From positions 1 to 45,937 of the forward strand of contig CAZJAO010000005.1 in assembly GCA_964544395.1 (NCBI GenBank): a DNA stretch of 45,937 nt, given 5' to 3'. The notes under the pieces are model-generated. The model was given only the letters and a program-made list of their open reading frames with translations, was not told where the DNA came from and did not search any database. The DNA comes from JAKLIN01 sp964544395. GTDB lineage: Archaea > Nanobdellota > Nanobdellia > Pacearchaeales > GW2011-AR1. The position numbers were made by a program, and so were the translations under genes. How positions within the stretch are numbered: position 1 is the first letter of the stretch; each line of letters opens with the position of its first letter. Positions 26,397 to 34,749 of the stretch are shown here, in pieces.

Positions 26397-27560
26397 TCAG
26401 AAATTTAAAACTTTTTTAGTCTCAGCAACGAGCCTGTTCAGGAAAGTTTCCGAGGTTTCACCCTCCTGTTTTTCAATTGAAAGGGAATTCAAGAGAAGAG
26501 GTATTGACAAATTGAACTGCGAAGGATTTTGATCTGAATACATCTTTACTGTATCATCCTCAATATTTTCCGATTCTTTGACTTCAATTTCCAGTTCAAT
26601 CTCTTTTTGTTTTAAGTCATGTGTGTTTCTTAACATGAAATAAGCATTTTTTGATTTAAGGAAATCTTCAATTTTTTGAAACTTGATATCTGAAGCTTTT
26701 CCTGTTTCCAATTCGCCCCTAATTTTCAATAAAACAATTTTATCATTCAAGTCCTTTTTTTCCAGTTCATAGAGGATTATATCTGTAGCCCTCAAGGCAT
26801 CTTTTATTTCAAACTCCACGACGACAACATCTTTTATTTTCAAATCAATTTTTCTTAGAGGTTTTGGCGAATCTGTATCCACGATATAGAATCTCCCTTT
26901 TTGCAACTCTGCAAGCTCTTGAAAATTATTGGGAAAAACGGGACCCGCATAAACAAATCCATCTTTTTCATAGTCGATATGCAAATGTCCCAATGCGTAA
27001 TAATCGGCTTTTGGAAGAAGTGCTGTTTCTATTGTTTCCATGTGAACATTTCCTCCGCTTGCCCTATCAATCGCAGTGTGAAGCATGAAAATTTTGAACA
27101 TTCCGGGAGCATCATTAAACTTCACTCTCCGCAAATCAGGAATCTCTAAACTAGACCTCTTACCAGGATAGCCATAAATTGCAACTCCTCCATAAATAGT
27201 AGGCTCAAGAATTATTTTATCTCCCTTCTCTTCAAAGATTGCAACATTTGTGCAGAATCCAGCCTTTTCCAATACATCAAGAAAAGTTTTTCCGGAAACC
27301 GAATAATCATGACTTCCTGCAATAATGAAACATGGAATCTTAGCTTCTTTCAATTTTCTAAATTCCGAAAATGTTCTTTTCAGTGTTTCAATTGGGGGAT
27401 AAGCACTATCAAACAAATCTCCAGCGATAAGAACGAAATTAACTTTCTCTTTTATTGACATTTCAAGTGCAATTTCAAATGATTTGAAATTCAAATCCTG
27501 CAAGGGCTGCTGCTTCCAACCTCCAAGATGCACGTCAGCTATATGCGCAAATTTCACCAT
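26397..27560 (-). CDS. mre11: DNA double-strand-break repair nuclease Mre11
   Basis: The 387-residue phosphoesterase has the metal motifs DVHLGG (Asp9, His11), AGDLFD (47-51), AGSHD (in the GNHD position), FMLHTAID and GHLHIDY. It resects DNA ends with Rad50. The start is supported by a GGAG ribosome site in TAGGAGATAAAAATG and a TATA-like element about 40 bp upstream, so this operon, unlike most here, has a short leader. HerA and NurA, which often accompany the pair, are not adjacent. Confidence 0.95.
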   Translation of the reverse strand: MVKFAHIADVHLGGWKQQPLQDLNFKSFEIALEMSIKEKVNFVLIAGDLFDSAYPPIETLKRTFSEFRKLKEAKIPCFIIAGSHDYSVSGKTFLDVLEKAGFCTNVAIFEEKGDKIILEPTIYGGVAIYGYPGKRSSLEIPDLRRVKFNDAPGMFKIFMLHTAIDRASGGNVHMETIETALLPKADYYALGHLHIDYEKDGFVYAGPVFPNNFQELAELQKGRFYIVDTDSPKPLRKIDLKIKDVVVVEFEIKDALRATDIILYELEKKDLNDKIVLLKIRGELETGKASDIKFQKIEDFLKSKNAYFMLRNTHDLKQKEIELEIEVKESENIEDDTVKMYSDQNPSQFNLSIPLLLNSLSIEKQEGETSETFLNRLVAETKKVLNF

Positions 27561-27649
27561 TTTTATCTCCTATAAAGCTGTGTAAATAATTTAGTATTTA
27601 AGGATAATGATGGTATAAAATCCGAGTGTTAAAGACGACAAAAACAGGA

Positions 27650-28192
27650 TTAAAGAGTTAATTTCCAGATGTAAAGTTCTTCAAAGAAGATTCTTTTCTT
27701 GCCAAGCAGTTTTTTAGTATAATTCAGCCAATTAATGTCTCTTGTAAGACTGCTGGTCAGAATAAATATTTCCCCACTAATAACCAGATGATTTCTTGCT
27801 TCTTTAAGAAATTTGTTTATGATTTCACTTCCTTCCCTGCCTCCAGAAGTATCGGACTTCTTATCGAATTTATCGTCAGGCAAATAAGGCGGATTGAAAA
27901 TTATCAAATCGTATCTGTCCCCTAATTTATCAAATAGGTTTGATTTAATTATTTTAGAATTTGGAAATTTGTTTTTCAGATGCTTTATTGCGTCGGAATT
28001 TATATCCGCGAGGGTTAGGTCTTTTTCGGGAAATCCAGAGTCAATACATGTTTGTGCCTGAATCCCCGAACCAGAGCCCATATCCAGAACTTTAGAAGAT
28101 TTCAATTTCTTAACTTCTTTTTTTACAAATTCGCTTAGAAAAAGTGAATCCTCTGCCGGCTGATAAATTCCAGACATTGTATCTTTTATCAT
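27650..28192 (-). CDS. HemK2/Mtq2-like class I methyltransferase
   Basis: The 180-residue protein has YQPAEDSLFL at the start, the SAM-binding motif DMGSGSGIQA (37-46), the acidic loop LADINSDA and the catalytic NPPYLPD (100-106). YxPAEDS plus NPPY is the hallmark of archaeal/eukaryotic HemK2 (Mtq2), which methylates the GGQ glutamine of the release factor in eukaryotes. The archaeal substrate is inferred to be aRF1. The start overlaps the upstream gene by 4 bp (ATGA), so translation is coupled. Confidence 0.87.
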   Translation of the reverse strand: MIKDTMSGIYQPAEDSLFLSEFVKKEVKKLKSSKVLDMGSGSGIQAQTCIDSGFPEKDLTLADINSDAIKHLKNKFPNSKIIKSNLFDKLGDRYDLIIFNPPYLPDDKFDKKSDTSGGREGSEIINKFLKEARNHLVISGEIFILTSSLTRDINWLNYTKKLLGKKRIFFEELYIWKLTL

Positions 28193-28716
28193 GAAAATAT
28201 GCTGTTGAAGAAAGAAATGATCTGACTTCTAAAGATATACATTAATCCCAGAATTCCCAATAAAACAGCCAATAAAACTACAAGAATAACTGTTATTGTT
28301 CTTATTCTCGAACTGTCACTTGTATATGCAGAAACTCGGCTTACTGCGACTTGTTTTTTTACAGGGGCAGCAATTGGTTCTTTTTCAACTACCGGCTTTT
28401 GTTCAACTGGTTTTTGAACCACTGGTTTTGAAACTATCGGTTCCTGAACCTGAACTTTCTGGACAGGTATTTGAGGTCTGGATATTTTTATCTTGGAAAG
28501 TACAGGAGGTTGCGGTTTAGGTTTTGGCTCAAAAATAGGACGGGGTTGCAATTCTATCGATGGTTGAATAACTATTGTTGATTGCAATGCCTTGGCAGCT
28601 TCCTGAATTTCATCCCTCTTATAACCCGCATTAAAAAAAGAAAGCATAGCTTCTTCAAGACTATACCCCCTCGTGAGAGCTGATCTTAAACCGCCAAGAA
28701 TATCATTGTTAACCAT
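28189..28716 (-). CDS. Tail-anchored membrane protein with UBA-like N-terminus and Pro-rich linker
   Basis: The 175-residue protein has an N-terminal helical domain of about 40 residues (LRSALTRGYSLEEAMLSFFNAGYKRDEI) that looks like a small UBA-type three-helix bundle. A Pro/Val/Lys/Gln-rich linker with repeated KPVVQKPVEQKP motifs comes next, then a single C-terminal transmembrane helix (about 140-163). It lies between aRNase J and the methyltransferase gene on the same strand. No named family recognised; the linker suggests it reaches from the membrane into the cytoplasm. Confidence 0.72.
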   Translation of the reverse strand: MVNNDILGGLRSALTRGYSLEEAMLSFFNAGYKRDEIQEAAKALQSTIVIQPSIELQPRPIFEPKPKPQPPVLSKIKISRPQIPVQKVQVQEPIVSKPVVQKPVEQKPVVEKEPIAAPVKKQVAVSRVSAYTSDSSRIRTITVILVVLLAVLLGILGLMYIFRSQIISFFNSIFS

Positions 28717-28732
28717 TCAATTAACGGAGATT

Positions 28733-30085
28733 TCAGAATTTTAATACTTTCCCATTAGAAGACAAATGAACATTTTGATTAGGCTTGTATCCTAGCTCTG
28801 AAGACAGTTCAACCATTGAACCCGTAAGGCGATGCTCTCCATGAGCAGGAACAATGTGTTTTGGCTTCAGCATTTCAAGCAAATCTCTCAAATCTTCTCT
28901 TGAACCATGACCTGAAACATGAATATCCGATTGAATCCGGACACCTTTCTTTTTCAATTTCTTGTCCATCTCTTCTCTTGCTTTAATATTAACGGGAGTC
29001 GGAATAATACTTGAAGAGAATATAACGCTGTCATCAGCATGCAATCTAAATGGCGTTTCATCATTTACAATTCTGTCAAGAACAGAACTTGGTTCTGCCT
29101 GGTGTCCTGTGCAGACAATCAGATATTTTGAACGATTTTTATCTATTTTTCTAAGCAAAGCATTTATCTGTTTTTTATATTTGTAAATTCTGACGCTTTT
29201 TCTGAATGAACATTGCCTTACATTAATTGCGCAAGTCATGTACCTATCCAAACTTCTTCCAAGGAAAACAATTTCTCTTCCTGTTTTCTTTCCAAATTCA
29301 ACTATGCTCTGCAATCTTGCGATATGTGATGAAAATGTTGAAATAACAAGCGCAGATTTTCTGTCGACGACTTTTATTGCATCTTCAATCAAATCCCTTG
29401 CTATTCTTTCGCTTGGTGTTCTCTTTTCAGTGCCCGAATAAAGCGAATCAACAACGAGAACATTAACGCCTTTTTTTCCGAGCTCTTTCAATCTTTGATA
29501 ATTTGGAGGATTTCCAATTATCGGATGATTATCAAATTTGAAATCCAGAGCGTAGAAGAAAGTTCCTTCTCTTGAATGAAGAGCAATGAAAACACATTGC
29601 AATGTTGAATGAGTCGCATGAACTAATTCTATCTTGTAATCGCCGCTTTTTCCTTTTATTGTGTATGTAGCATTTTCATTGACTTTTATTATCTGATTTC
29701 GGAGGTGTATCTTTTCATTTCGCAAAGTTGTTTCAAGAAATTCCATTGTGAATGGACTTCCGAGAATTTTTGCATTAGGATATCTGTGTGCAATGTAAGG
29801 AACAGCACCAATGTGGTCCAAATGCGAATGTCCGATAATTATTGCACGGACCTTGTCTCTCCATCCGATTTTATCCAAAGCTTCGTCATCCGGCAGAGCT
29901 CCAGCTTGTCTTAATTCTGTTTCAGAATAAGGCTCATTGTCCGTGTCGTCCTTGTCTTTTTCCTGCAACTCAACGAGGGCAGGCAAATGAATTCCGGCAT
30001 CGAAAATGAAAACATCTTCTCCGATTTTCACGGCGGTCATATTCTTTCCTACTTCGTCATAACCGCTTACTGTACATACTTCCAT
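28733..30085 (-). CDS. rnj: Archaeal RNase J (beta-CASP ribonuclease)
   Basis: The 450-residue metallo-beta-lactamase/beta-CASP enzyme has the zinc motif HSHLDH (86-91), ATHST, DFKFDNHP, and the C-terminal DIHVSGHGSREDL and PAHGEHR motifs of RNase J. It lacks the KH domains of aCPSF1 and begins with the archaeal aRNase J pattern SGYDEVGKNMTAVKIG. It degrades RNA 5' to 3'. It is first in the operon with the tail-anchored protein and HemK2-like methyltransferase. Confidence 0.93.
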   Translation of the reverse strand: MEVCTVSGYDEVGKNMTAVKIGEDVFIFDAGIHLPALVELQEKDKDDTDNEPYSETELRQAGALPDDEALDKIGWRDKVRAIIIGHSHLDHIGAVPYIAHRYPNAKILGSPFTMEFLETTLRNEKIHLRNQIIKVNENATYTIKGKSGDYKIELVHATHSTLQCVFIALHSREGTFFYALDFKFDNHPIIGNPPNYQRLKELGKKGVNVLVVDSLYSGTEKRTPSERIARDLIEDAIKVVDRKSALVISTFSSHIARLQSIVEFGKKTGREIVFLGRSLDRYMTCAINVRQCSFRKSVRIYKYKKQINALLRKIDKNRSKYLIVCTGHQAEPSSVLDRIVNDETPFRLHADDSVIFSSSIIPTPVNIKAREEMDKKLKKKGVRIQSDIHVSGHGSREDLRDLLEMLKPKHIVPAHGEHRLTGSMVELSSELGYKPNQNVHLSSNGKVLKF

Positions 30086-30225
30086 ATTAATTTTATTTAT
30101 TTTTCTAGATTTCTACTCTAATATAATTTACGTTTCCTCTCTTTTTCTAAAAGTATTGAAAATTCTAGGTTTATATAATTTGTGGAATAAGAAAACTTTA
30201 AATAAGAAAAAATCTTTTGATTAAA

Positions 30226-30462
30226 ATGCCGAGAAAAAAGAGAGAGAATTGGAAAGAAAAAAAGTATTGGTTCAAACATGATAAAGAAGACCGGAGGAGG
30301 TACAGGCATCATGGTTGCGGTGGAGTTTATTTCTTGGGATTTGTGGGCGCAGCAGTTTATTACATTCAGTCATCGACTACTTTCTGGCAAGGATTTGTTG
30401 GAATTCTAAAAGCATTAGTCTGGCCTGCATTTTTAGTATATCAATTGTTGGGTGGACATTAG
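30226..30462 (+). CDS. Small basic membrane protein, unknown
   Basis: The 78-residue product (start at MPRKKREN) has a very basic N-terminal half (Lys/Arg, HHGCGG) and one or two hydrophobic helices (YFLGFVGAAVYYI and FVGILKALVWPAFLVYQLL). A TATA element at 30195-30206 is 26 bp before the ATG and fixes the start. It is followed after 9 bp by msrB. Family not recognised. Confidence 0.7.
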   Translation: MPRKKRENWKEKKYWFKHDKEDRRRYRHHGCGGVYFLGFVGAAVYYIQSSTTFWQGFVGILKALVWPAFLVYQLLGGH

Positions 30463-30471
30463 TAATAATTC

Positions 30472-30864
30472 ATGAAAGATAGCATGAAATCTGAAGAGGA
30501 ATGGAAGAAGAAATTAACTAAAGAACAATATAAAGTTCTGAGAGAAAAAGAAACTGAAAAACCATTCAGTGGAAAACTGCTTTACAACAAGAAAAAAGGA
30601 AAATATGTTTGCGCTGCATGCGGCAATGTGATTTTTGATTCATCTACTAAATTTGATTCTGAATGTGGTTGGCCAAGTTTCTATGATGCAAAAAAAGGTT
30701 CTGTAAAAATTAAAGTTGATTTGAGTCATGGAATGATTAGGCGAGAGGTTACTTGCGCAAAATGCGGGAGTCATCTCGGGCACATTTTTAATGATGGACC
30801 CAATCCAACCGGAAAAAGATTCTGCATTAATTCTATCGCTTTGAATTTCAAGAAAAGTAATTAA
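30472..30864 (+). CDS. msrB: Peptide-methionine (R)-S-oxide reductase MsrB
   Basis: The 130-residue protein has both zinc CxxC pairs (CAAC and CAKC), the substrate motif CGWPSF, HLGHIFNDGP and the catalytic cysteine in RFCINS. It repairs the R-form of oxidised methionine. Start codons at 30472 and 30484 are both possible. It follows a small membrane protein by 9 bp. Complete and of normal length. Confidence 0.95.
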   Translation: MKDSMKSEEEWKKKLTKEQYKVLREKETEKPFSGKLLYNKKKGKYVCAACGNVIFDSSTKFDSECGWPSFYDAKKGSVKIKVDLSHGMIRREVTCAKCGSHLGHIFNDGPNPTGKRFCINSIALNFKKSN

Positions 30865-30886
30865 ATATAAAATTGTTAAATGAATT

Positions 30887-31162
30887 ATGAAATCGCTTCG
30901 TCCAACTCTACGTGAAAAGAAAAGATATCTTCTTGTTAAGGGAAATCCAAATGATATAGAAAAAGCGATTTTGGATTTCATAGGAATTCTTGGCGTGTCT
31001 AAAACAGCTCTGGCTTTCATCAAGAAAGAAAAAGATTCTGCAATTATTTCTATAAACAGAGAGATGCTGAATGAAGTTCGTGCTTCTCTTGTTATCTGGC
31101 CTGAAAAACTGGAAGTTGCAAGAGTTTCAGGAACTTTGAAAAGTTTGAGAGGAAAGATTTAA
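30887..31162 (+). CDS. rnp2: RNase P protein component 2 (Pop5)
   Basis: The 91-residue protein starts LRPTLREKKRYLLVKG, has the Pop5 core with helix plus beta strand DSAIISINREMLNEVRASL, and ends VARVSGTLKSLRGKI. This order matches archaeal Pop5 (Rnp2), a protein subunit of RNase P, which trims the 5' ends of tRNA. It lies just upstream of the proteasome-SBDS-exosome block, as in many archaeal genomes; the usual Rpp30 gene is absent between it and psmA. Confidence 0.9.
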   Translation: MKSLRPTLREKKRYLLVKGNPNDIEKAILDFIGILGVSKTALAFIKKEKDSAIISINREMLNEVRASLVIWPEKLEVARVSGTLKSLRGKI

Positions 31163-31202
31163 TCTTCATAAAGCTTATAAATAGTTTTGAAATAAATGAA
31201 AG

Positions 31203-31538
31203 ATGGAAGTTAAAGAAGAAATAAATTCTATCGCATCAGATTACAAAAAGAGACTTGGAATTGAAGGCTTTGTGGGAGATACAATTGCATTCAGTCTGGC
31301 TGCCCAGCAGTATGGCAATATACCTCAGACCGAGTTGGATTTAAGCGTAGAGGTTTGGAAAGATCCACGAGTATTGGAAAAAGCAAGAGCATATGCAGAA
31401 GCACCAAGGCATTTAGATAATTATATTGAATCAGTATCTTCAGCAGTTTATGCTTGCTTGGGGGTAGAATACAATGGCAATATTGCTCAATTAAGGGACA
31501 GAGTAGTCAAGACCTTAAATGAGTGGGAAGACGATTAG
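31203..31538 (+). CDS. Hypothetical helical protein upstream of psmA
   Basis: This 111-residue soluble, mostly helical protein is mildly acidic and has no Cys pairs or hydrophobic helices. It has its own TATA box (GCTTATAAATAG, 31173-31184) about 24 bp before the start. It occupies the place where Rpp30 stands in the usual archaeal superoperon, but it is too short for Rpp30 (about 210 residues) and shows no such motifs. Family unknown. Confidence 0.7.
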   Translation: MEVKEEINSIASDYKKRLGIEGFVGDTIAFSLAAQQYGNIPQTELDLSVEVWKDPRVLEKARAYAEAPRHLDNYIESVSSAVYACLGVEYNGNIAQLRDRVVKTLNEWEDD

Positions 31539-31611
31539 AACAGCTTCCACAAACTTTTTAAAAGCCGTTATTTTCTCTAAAATACAGAGAAAAAGAAAAA
31601 CGATTAAAATT

Positions 31612-31624
31612 ATTAAATTAAATA
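31612..31624 (+). promoter_or_regulatory. TATA box of the proteasome-exosome operon
   Basis: ATTAAATTAAATA is centred about 26 bp before the psmA start, so the long operon from 31644 to at least 36652 probably begins with a leaderless psmA message. Confidence 0.55.
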
Positions 31625-31643
31625 TTCTCTAACAATACAAAAA

Positions 31644-32378
31644 ATGGATATAGATATGCAGCATCAAACAATGGGTTATGACCGGACAGCTACGATGTTC
31701 TCTCCGGACGGACACCTTTTACAGGTTGAATATGCTGAAAAAACAGTCAGATTAGGAAGTTCAAGCATTGGAATTGTTTGTGCAGACGGAGTTTTCATCG
31801 TCGCAGACAAAAGAATGGATGACAAACTTGTTGTTCCTGCTTCTGCTACAAAGATCTATGAAATTGATTCACATATAGTCTCATCCGTTGCAGGAATTAT
31901 GGCCGATGCACGGGTTTTGATTGAAAAAGCCCAGGTTTTGGCGCAGCAATACAGAGTTACTTATGATTCTCCGATAGAACCAGAATCAATAATCAAGGAA
32001 ATTTCTGATCTGAAACAGCAATTCACACAATATGGCGGCGCAAGACCTTACGGGGCAGCATTAATGATTGGCGGGGTTGTCGAGGGAAAACCCACATTAT
32101 TCACCAGCGATGTTACAGGAAATTACTTCTCATATTTTGCAAATGCCATCGGAGAAAATGATGACAGAATAAAGACGAAGCTAAGAGAAAATTACCGAAA
32201 AGATTTGACAATAAAAAAAGGGGTCAAGCTTGCTTTGGATATCTTCAAGGAAATTCAGGGAGACAAATTCAACTTCGATAGATTCGAATTGGCTTACATA
32301 AGCAATGACACGGAAAAACTTGAAAGAGTAGTTGGAGAGAAATTAAAGGATTTTCATGTAGATAAAAAGAAGGAGTAA
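31644..32378 (+). CDS. psmA: Proteasome alpha subunit
   Basis: The 244-residue protein has the alpha-type N-terminus GYDRTATMFSPDGHLLQVEYA (gate region and signature) and the core GSSSIGIVCADGVFIVADKR. The catalytic threonine is absent, as expected for alpha subunits. It forms the outer rings of the 20S core and is the first gene of the superoperon. A GGAG ribosome site near its 3' end serves the next gene. Confidence 0.95.
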   Translation: MDIDMQHQTMGYDRTATMFSPDGHLLQVEYAEKTVRLGSSSIGIVCADGVFIVADKRMDDKLVVPASATKIYEIDSHIVSSVAGIMADARVLIEKAQVLAQQYRVTYDSPIEPESIIKEISDLKQQFTQYGGARPYGAALMIGGVVEGKPTLFTSDVTGNYFSYFANAIGENDDRIKTKLRENYRKDLTIKKGVKLALDIFKEIQGDKFNFDRFELAYISNDTEKLERVVGEKLKDFHVDKKKE

Positions 32379-32380
32379 TT

Positions 32381-32743
32381 ATGGGAAAAGAATTATCAGA
32401 TAGAGCAAGATTACCAGATGAATTAGCAAGACAGTTTCCGATATTTTTTAACAAACACGATACAATTTCTGTTCATGGTAATCATGTAATAGTGCACTAT
32501 GGAAGAAGAGAATACACATTTGAGCTATGCAACGTAGATCATACCCTTTCTATCGGGAGCATTTCAATTCCAGACCATGATGCAGTTGAAAGAATCTTAA
32601 GTTTAACTGAATCTGCCGCAAGAGCATATGATTTTTCCCAAATTAATTACAAGGCAGATAATGAAATTGATATGGGAATTGCTGAACGAGTAGGATATGT
32701 TTTTGAAAGAGGCAACTTTTTGGGGGCAAAGCAATTAGAATGA
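32381..32743 (+). CDS. Hypothetical protein between psmA and SBDS
   Basis: The 120-residue soluble protein begins MGKELSDRARLPDELARQFP, has alternating beta strands in the middle (VHGNHVIVHYGRREYTFEL) and an acidic helical C-terminus. It is 2 bp after psmA with a GGAG ribosome site, and its end overlaps the SBDS start by 4 bp, so it is tightly embedded in the operon. No family recognised. Confidence 0.72.
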   Translation: MGKELSDRARLPDELARQFPIFFNKHDTISVHGNHVIVHYGRREYTFELCNVDHTLSIGSISIPDHDAVERILSLTESAARAYDFSQINYKADNEIDMGIAERVGYVFERGNFLGAKQLE

Positions 32744-33411
32744 CTGACACAACTGCAAGAATAAAAAAAGCGGGCATTAATTTTGAAATTCTCGTAGATT
32801 TGGATGAAGCTCTGAAGTTCAAAAAAGGCCTTGGAAACACTCCCGGAGCACAAAGCGACAGAATTTTCAATGATTTAAAAAAAGGAATTGTTGCTTCGCA
32901 AGTTGATTTGAAAGCTGCTTTTGGAAAAACAGACCCTGAAGAAATCATAAAAGAAATTGTAAAGGGCGGAGAAATCCTTACAACTCAGGAATACCGGGAT
33001 GATGAAAGAGAAAAGAAAATCAAGCAGGTTGTTGATTTCTTAGTAAAGAACTCAATTGACCCTAGAACGGGCAATCCACACACAAGCGAAAGAATTAAAA
33101 ATGCTCTTGAACAAGCTCATGTGAACATAAAGAATATACCAGTAGAAAACCAAATTAAAGATATTCTTGATGAAATAAGTAAAATCATACCAATAGCGGT
33201 TAAGATGAAAAGAATCAAAATAACCATTCCTGCTATTCATACAGGAAAAGCTTATGGTGTTATCACCCCTTACAAGGAAAGTGAAGAATGGCTTGGCAAT
33301 GGAGAATTGCAGGCTACTCTGAATATTCCTGCTGGAATGATAATGGGATTTTACGACAAACTAAATTCCGTTACACACGGCTCTGCATTGACAGAGGAAA
33401 TTAAAGAATAA
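32740..33411 (+). CDS. sdo1: Ribosome maturation protein SBDS (Sdo1)
   Basis: The 223-residue protein has the SBDS N-terminal domain (FEILVDLDEALKFKKG), the EYRDDEREKKIKQVVDFLVKN helical domain 2 with DPRTGNPHT, and the ferredoxin-like C-terminal domain. SBDS releases the anti-association factor aIF6 from the 60S/50S subunit with a GTPase. Its place between psmA and rrp4 is the standard archaeal arrangement. Length is typical (about 230). Confidence 0.95.
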   Translation: MTDTTARIKKAGINFEILVDLDEALKFKKGLGNTPGAQSDRIFNDLKKGIVASQVDLKAAFGKTDPEEIIKEIVKGGEILTTQEYRDDEREKKIKQVVDFLVKNSIDPRTGNPHTSERIKNALEQAHVNIKNIPVENQIKDILDEISKIIPIAVKMKRIKITIPAIHTGKAYGVITPYKESEEWLGNGELQATLNIPAGMIMGFYDKLNSVTHGSALTEEIKE

Positions 33412-33654
33412 ATGGAAAAAAGTTATTTCAGAATGTATAGAGAAACAGGACTTAATGTAGGCGATCCTGAAGTGACATTCTCATCAAAAAACCCTCGTAA
33501 TGCATTAACTCCAAGAGATATGTACCACTTTTCTATTTTAGCAGCACATAATGAAGAGAGAAGAAGATTAACGGAAATACTTGCAGAACATCTTAATCAT
33601 GAAGAAAGAAGAGAATATGCAATAACATATCTTACTGAAAGAGGGAAAATTTAA
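33412..33654 (+). CDS. Hypothetical small helical protein between SBDS and rrp4
   Basis: The 80-residue charged protein (Arg/Glu-rich helices at the end, AHNEERRRLTEILAEHLN) has no Cys motifs. Its start directly follows the SBDS stop and its stop directly precedes the rrp4 start, so it is translationally coupled in the operon. Family unknown. Confidence 0.68.
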   Translation: MEKSYFRMYRETGLNVGDPEVTFSSKNPRNALTPRDMYHFSILAAHNEERRRLTEILAEHLNHEERREYAITYLTERGKI

Positions 33655-34320
33655 ATGACAGAGAGAAAATTAGTAATTCCAGGCGAAATAATCGTTAAAG
33701 GCAGAGAATACCTTCCTGGAGAAAATACTGAAAAAAAGAATGATGAAATAGTTTCACTTAGATTCGGGGTTTCTGAAGAACAGGACAAGCTTGTGAAAGT
33801 TATTCCAGTTTCAGGACCTTTCCAACCACGAAGAGGAAATGTTGTAATTGGGCAGGTGGTTAATATTCTATCAAGCGGATGGTTTGTTGATATTGAAACA
33901 CCTGAAAACGCATTCCTGCCTGTAAGTGAATTCCCAAGATATGTCAACAAAGGCGAATTGGGAGATGCACTTGAGTTAGGAAGCATCGTTGTCGCTAAAA
34001 TCGTAAACATCGACAAGAGAGGAATCGACTTGACTTTGAGAGACAGAGGAGGATTAGGAAAAGTTGAAGATGGAATGATTATCAAAATTAATTCTAACAA
34101 GGTTCCAAGAATTATCGGAAAAGAAGGAAGCATGATTAACTTAATAAAAGAAGAAACAGGATGTGATATCACTGTCGGACAGAATGGAATAATCTGGATT
34201 GGCGGAGAAAACACAGAAAGCGAATTATTAGCAAAGAAAGCAATAATGTTCATATGTGAAAAATTCTTTTTAGAAGGATTGACCGAGGAAGTAAAGAAAT
34301 GGTTCGAGGAAAACAAATGA
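33655..34320 (+). CDS. rrp4: Exosome RNA-binding cap subunit Rrp4
   Basis: The 221-residue protein has an N-terminal domain (GEIIVKGREYLPGENTEK), an S1 domain (VVIGQVVNILSSGWFVDIE ... FLPVSEFPR) and a KH domain (MIIKINSNKVPRIIGKEGSM, GKEG). Rrp4 caps the hexameric Rrp41/Rrp42 ring and guides RNA into it. The large opposite-strand ORF here is a mirror artefact. Confidence 0.95.
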   Translation: MTERKLVIPGEIIVKGREYLPGENTEKKNDEIVSLRFGVSEEQDKLVKVIPVSGPFQPRRGNVVIGQVVNILSSGWFVDIETPENAFLPVSEFPRYVNKGELGDALELGSIVVAKIVNIDKRGIDLTLRDRGGLGKVEDGMIIKINSNKVPRIIGKEGSMINLIKEETGCDITVGQNGIIWIGGENTESELLAKKAIMFICEKFFLEGLTEEVKKWFEENK

Positions 34321-34454
34321 AAGAAACATCATATGAAACAAGAATGAAAGATTCAATGGAAGAAATAGAAAGGACTAGAAGAATTCATGGCGATGAAGAT
34401 GCATCACAACTTTATTTTATGCTAAGAACAAGATATAATGAGGAAAACAAATAA
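34317..34454 (+). CDS. Very small ORF (45 aa) overlapping the rrp4 end
   Basis: This short ORF starts in the ATGA overlap with the rrp4 stop and ends 1 bp before the next ATG (34456). The product is charged and helical (KDSMEEIERTRRIHGDEDAS, then QLYFMLRTRYNEENK). It fills the space between two coding genes exactly, with coupling geometry at both ends, which favours a real gene. Function unknown. Confidence 0.55.
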   Translation: MKETSYETRMKDSMEEIERTRRIHGDEDASQLYFMLRTRYNEENK

Positions 34455-34455
34455 A

Positions 34456-34749
34456 ATGGCAACAAAATCATATTTAGTATATTCAAAAGACCCTTCGGTT
34501 TCTCCTGCAGAAACTTTAACAAATTTCAGAGGATTTTTACAAAGTAAAGGAGAGGAAATTCCAATCTTTCCAACCTCTTGTTATAATGAATGGTCTGTAC
34601 AGATTTATCATTTAAAATCTGGAATTACTGCTGTTTTAGAATCTCCTAGCATGGCTATTGAGAGGGTTACTTTCTCTGGGAAAATAAAAGATATAGAAAG
34701 AATAGTTTCCGAAACAAGAAGAATTAGTACTTTGGAGGAAAGAAAATGA
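34456..34749 (+). CDS. Hypothetical protein between rrp4 and rrp41
   Basis: The 97-residue product starts at MATKSYLVYSKD; the in-frame ATG at 34438 would overlap the preceding small ORF. It has alternating beta and helix character (WSVQIYHLKSGITAVLES, AIERVTFSGKIKDIERIVSE) and a 4-bp ATGA overlap with rrp41. Family not recognised; a small two-layer alpha/beta fold is likely. Confidence 0.68.
   Translation: MATKSYLVYSKDPSVSPAETLTNFRGFLQSKGEEIPIFPTSCYNEWSVQIYHLKSGITAVLESPSMAIERVTFSGKIKDIERIVSETRRISTLEERK
34734..34738 (+). promoter_or_regulatory. Shine-Dalgarno site of rrp41
   Basis: GGAGG lies 7 bases before the rrp41 ATG, inside the preceding gene. It pairs with the CCTCC near the 16S 3' end (about 43120-43125). 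Inner operon genes thus use Shine-Dalgarno starts, in contrast with the leaderless first genes. Confidence 0.65.

Noticed and set aside
33651..34316. 221-codon ORF antisense to rrp4
   Set aside because: It mirrors rrp4 codon for codon, with Ser/Phe/Pro-rich composition typical of antisense artefacts.
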